Shown: positions 4,920 to 6,478 of the stretch, piece after piece
How the letters are laid out: each line of letters starts with the position of its first letter
Position numbering within the stretch: the stretch's first letter is position 1
Assembly (NCBI GenBank): GCA_018715025.1
Contig: DVMK01000060.1
Coordinates: 1-6,478 of the forward strand
Direction: 5' to 3'
Source: Candidatus Caccousia avistercoris
Lineage (GTDB): Bacteria; Bacillota; Clostridia; Oscillospirales; Acutalibacteraceae
Length of the DNA: 6,478 nt
Made by a program: the position numbers and the translations under genes
The notes under the pieces: model-generated
Seen by the model: only the letters and a program-made list of their open reading frames with translations
What the model was told of the DNA's origin: nothing
The model's database searches: none

Positions 4920-5579
4920 TCACTGTCGCCCCGACTTCTGCCGCTTACGGAAGTCCTCCTCAATGGCGTCTTTCCAGTGTTCATCCAAAGGTGCGCTGCA
5001 CCGGACGGCTGCCACAGCCTGGCCCACCACCTCGTAGTTGAGACGGGTGCCTTCGCTGTCGCAGTGGTAGTTTACCGCCCGGTCGGGGGCAATGCCAAGA
5101 TGGCCTGCCGTCTCCACCGCGTCGATGTTGGCCCCCAGGAAGAGAAATTCCCAGCTGTACTTTTCCTTTTGCCGCTGGATCATCTCCTTCACTCGTCGAG
5201 CGGAGTAGCGGCGACTGGCGTTCTCCATGCCGTCGGTAGTGATAACGAAAAGAGTGTGTTCCGGCACATCCTCAGGCCGGGCGTATTTATGGATGTTTCC
5301 GATGTGGTGGATGGCTCCGCCGACGGCGTCCAGCAGAGCGGTGCAGCCACGGACATAGTACTCTTTTTCCGTAATAGGCCGGACCTCGCCCACCTTTACC
5401 CGGTCGTGAAGGACCTCGGTCTGGTCGTCGAAGAGAACAGTGGAGACAAAGGCCTCGCCGGGCTCCTTCTTCTGCTTTTCGATCATGGCGTTGAAGCCGC
5501 CGATGGTGTCGCTCTCCAGCCCCTGCATGGAGCCGCTGCGGTCCAGGATAAACACCAGTTCCGTCAAATCCTGCTTCAT
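4920..5579 (-). CDS. von Willebrand factor type A domain protein
   Basis: A 219-residue protein that is almost entirely one VWA domain. The metal-ion-dependent adhesion site is complete: DRSGS (D13, S15, S17), the Thr in RGCTALLDA (T80) and the Asp in ITTDGMENAS (D116). Metal-dependent protein binding is therefore expected. No signal peptide or membrane segment is visible, so it should be cytoplasmic. The C-terminus is charged (DFRKRQKSGRQ). Start choice: ATG 5579, six bases after AGGGAGA (5592-5586). An upstream in-frame ATG at 5615 lies inside the inverted repeat and has no such site. Bacterial VWA proteins often partner with AAA+ ATPases or stress operons, but no partner gene is in view, so its role is open. 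Intact, stop TGA. It lies downstream of the YbaK-type gene with its own probable promoter. Confidence 0.88.
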   Translation of the reverse strand: MKQDLTELVFILDRSGSMQGLESDTIGGFNAMIEKQKKEPGEAFVSTVLFDDQTEVLHDRVKVGEVRPITEKEYYVRGCTALLDAVGGAIHHIGNIHKYARPEDVPEHTLFVITTDGMENASRRYSARRVKEMIQRQKEKYSWEFLFLGANIDAVETAGHLGIAPDRAVNYHCDSEGTRLNYEVVGQAVAAVRCSAPLDEHWKDAIEEDFRKRQKSGRQ

Positions 5580-5585
5580 AATAAA

Positions 5586-5628
5586 TCTCCCTATGCTGTG
5601 TTGTTTGGTTTGCAAACACAGTATAGGG
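5586..5628 (-). promoter_or_regulatory. Inverted-repeat operator over the VWA gene promoter
   Basis: CCCTATGCTGTGTT (5589-5602) and AACACAGTATAGGG (5615-5628) are 14-bp inverted arms with one G-T position and a 12-base centre. On the minus strand the outer arm holds a -10-like TATACT (5625-5620) and the inner arm overlaps the ribosome binding site AGGGAGA (5592-5586). It could be a repressor operator. If transcription begins further upstream, it could be an RNA hairpin hiding the ribosome binding site. The -35 region is weak. Confidence 0.55.
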
Positions 5629-5669
5629 GAATTTTCGTATTTAGCGGTCGCTTGGCGGGCGACAAATTG

Positions 5670-6158
5670 CTATGCTTCAAACAGGGTGATCTGCGTGCCG
5701 TTCTCCTCCAGGAGCCGGAGCAGGTCCTGGGTTTTGAGCCATACGGTGGCGGTATTGTCATTGGGGTGCACGCCGATTAATCCAGAGGCATCCAGAAAGG
5801 ATTTATCAAGCCAAAAGGTCACCTTATGTTCCCGGTCATTGAACAGGCCCAGAGGTGTCACCGCGCCGGGGATCAGCCCCAGAATATCCATCAGATCCTG
5901 ATCCGAGGCAAAGGTCAGTGGCCGGGTATCGTTCTGCTGCCGAAAGGCTTTCAGGTCGACTCGCTTGTTCCCCTTGACCGTAATGAGATAGTAATTGCGC
6001 TTTTTGTCGTCCCGGATGAAGAGGTTCTTGGCGTCGGCCTCCGGGTAGGGCAGGTGGATCTCCGCCACCTCCGCCATGTTGTAAACGGCTTTGTGCTCCG
6101 TCACCTCATACCAGATGTTTCTGGCGCTGAGGAGGGCATAAATCTCCTGCTTGTTCAT
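5670..6158 (-). CDS. YbaK/EbsC-type prolyl-tRNA editing protein (ProX/PrdX-like)
   Basis: A 162-residue stand-alone relative of the editing domain of prolyl-tRNA synthetase. The family hydrolyses wrongly charged tRNA(Pro), usually Ala- or Cys-tRNA(Pro), in the cytoplasm. Family landmarks are in order: VTEHKAVYNM (19-28), LPYPEADAKNLFIRDDKKRNYYL with the conserved Lys K44, GNKRVDLKAF (63-72), GLIPGAVTPLGL (94-105) and GLIGVHPNDNTATVWL (126-141). Length is typical for the ProX/PrdX group. Start choice: ATG 6158, eight bases after AGGAGGA (6173-6167). An ATG eight codons upstream lies before that site. No proS or proline reductase genes are in view. Intact, stop TAG, which confirms TAG as a real stop in this genome. 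It may share a transcript with the gene ending at 6220. Confidence 0.93.
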   Translation of the reverse strand: MNKQEIYALLSARNIWYEVTEHKAVYNMAEVAEIHLPYPEADAKNLFIRDDKKRNYYLITVKGNKRVDLKAFRQQNDTRPLTFASDQDLMDILGLIPGAVTPLGLFNDREHKVTFWLDKSFLDASGLIGVHPNDNTATVWLKTQDLLRLLEENGTQITLFEA

Positions 6159-6219
6159 ATCTGTTGTCCTCCTGTGGTACAACCCGGTCTTTCATCAACG
6201 GGAGTTCTTCTGTGCAGGG

Positions 6220-6478
6220 TTAAAGGAGATCCACTGGATTGCACAGGCCCTTCCAGGTCTGAGCGACCTTATGATGTATATGCTCTAAGGCAGAAAACTG
6301 CGTCTGATGTGCAAATATAAAATAATAGCGATTTGTGTAGCGAGGATATTCCAAAAGCAAGGTGTGGTCAGCATGCAGGAAGGAGTTCTGAAAGCCCAGC
6401 ACGCTTTGAATGCACATTTCCTTTTTGGTCATCTGCGGACGGTGCTGATAGAGAATCACGCTTTGCCCTCGGTCATAG
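6220..6478 (-). CDS. Unidentified protein, C-terminal part, entering from the right edge
   Basis: A minus-strand frame is open from the right edge to TAA at 6222-6220, about 86 codons. The visible protein runs from YDRGQSVILYQHRPQMTK through TNRYYFIFAHQTQFSALEHI to GLCNPVDLL. It is rich in His and aromatic residues, with no membrane segment. The stretch YYFIFA followed by a helix loosely recalls the C-terminal end of three-Cys-motif partner (TcmP) proteins, but this is a weak impression and I do not assign a family. GC and codon use are lower than in neighbouring genes, which hints at separate ancestry. It ends 61 bases before the YbaK-type gene on the same strand. An internal ATG at 6459 lacks a visible ribosome binding site, so I take the gene to extend beyond the window. 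Confidence 0.5.
   Translation of the reverse strand, partial: YDRGQSVILYQHRPQMTKKEMCIQSVLGFQNSFLHADHTLLLEYPRYTNRYYFIFAHQTQFSALEHIHHKVAQTWKGLCNPVDLL

Noticed and set aside
1..6478. CRISPR array, transposase, integrase, attachment site, tRNA or rRNA
   Set aside because: No regularly spaced direct repeats, no recombinase or transposase motifs and no tRNA-like cloverleaf were seen on either strand.

Overview
The window reads as chromosomal DNA of a GC-rich gut-type Firmicute, most likely a Clostridia member of the Oscillospiraceae (Flavonifractor/Intestinimonas-like). This is inferred from AGGAGG-type ribosome binding sites, GC-rich coding sequence next to AT-rich promoters, and the protein families present (YoaP-type acetyltransferase, DUF3788, TipAS-type MerR regulator, stand-alone YbaK-type editing protein). 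No species can be fixed from the sequence alone. I see no phage, transposase, CRISPR, tRNA or rRNA.

Layout. Bases 1-364 hold no ordinary gene. They carry a minus-strand promoter, a possible 30-codon gene with a large hairpin inside it, and two terminator-like hairpins. A minus-strand operon of two GNAT acetyltransferases follows: a YoaP-like protein (818-1567) and a short GNAT (365-808). The intergenic block 1568-2037 has back-to-back promoters, a fragment of the N-terminus of a WYL-type regulator, and decayed sequence. On the plus strand come an AraC/GyrI-like regulator (2038-2895) and a DUF3788 protein (2914-3327). Each is interrupted by one in-frame stop. A strong terminator lies at 3331-3363. 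A minus-strand MerR/TipAS regulator (3368-4126) is divergent from a flavin-reductase-like gene (4290-4850), which has a TAG at codon 24 and is followed by a perfect 15-bp terminator hairpin. The right end carries three minus-strand genes: a small von Willebrand factor A protein (4920-5579), a YbaK/prolyl-tRNA-editing protein (5670-6158) and the C-terminal end of an unidentified gene that enters from the right edge (6220-6478).

How it fits together. The content looks like an accessory small-molecule sensing and detoxification neighbourhood: two drug-binding-type regulators, acetyltransferases and a flavin-binding protein. The five complete minus-strand genes are intact. All four plus-strand genes are broken: one truncated and three carrying a single nonsense codon. 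Those three codons fall where the families are expected to have Glu or Ala (TAG), Trp (TGA) and Glu (TAG). Intact minus-strand genes end in TAA, TAG and TGA, which argues for the normal code and ongoing gene decay, not recoding. The clearest regulatory signals are a 19-bp-spacer promoter with a dyad in front of the merR gene and a 14-bp inverted repeat over the promoter and ribosome binding site region of the VWA gene. I found no convincing new defence or mobile system. The most unexplained piece is the small-gene/hairpin unit at 127-317.
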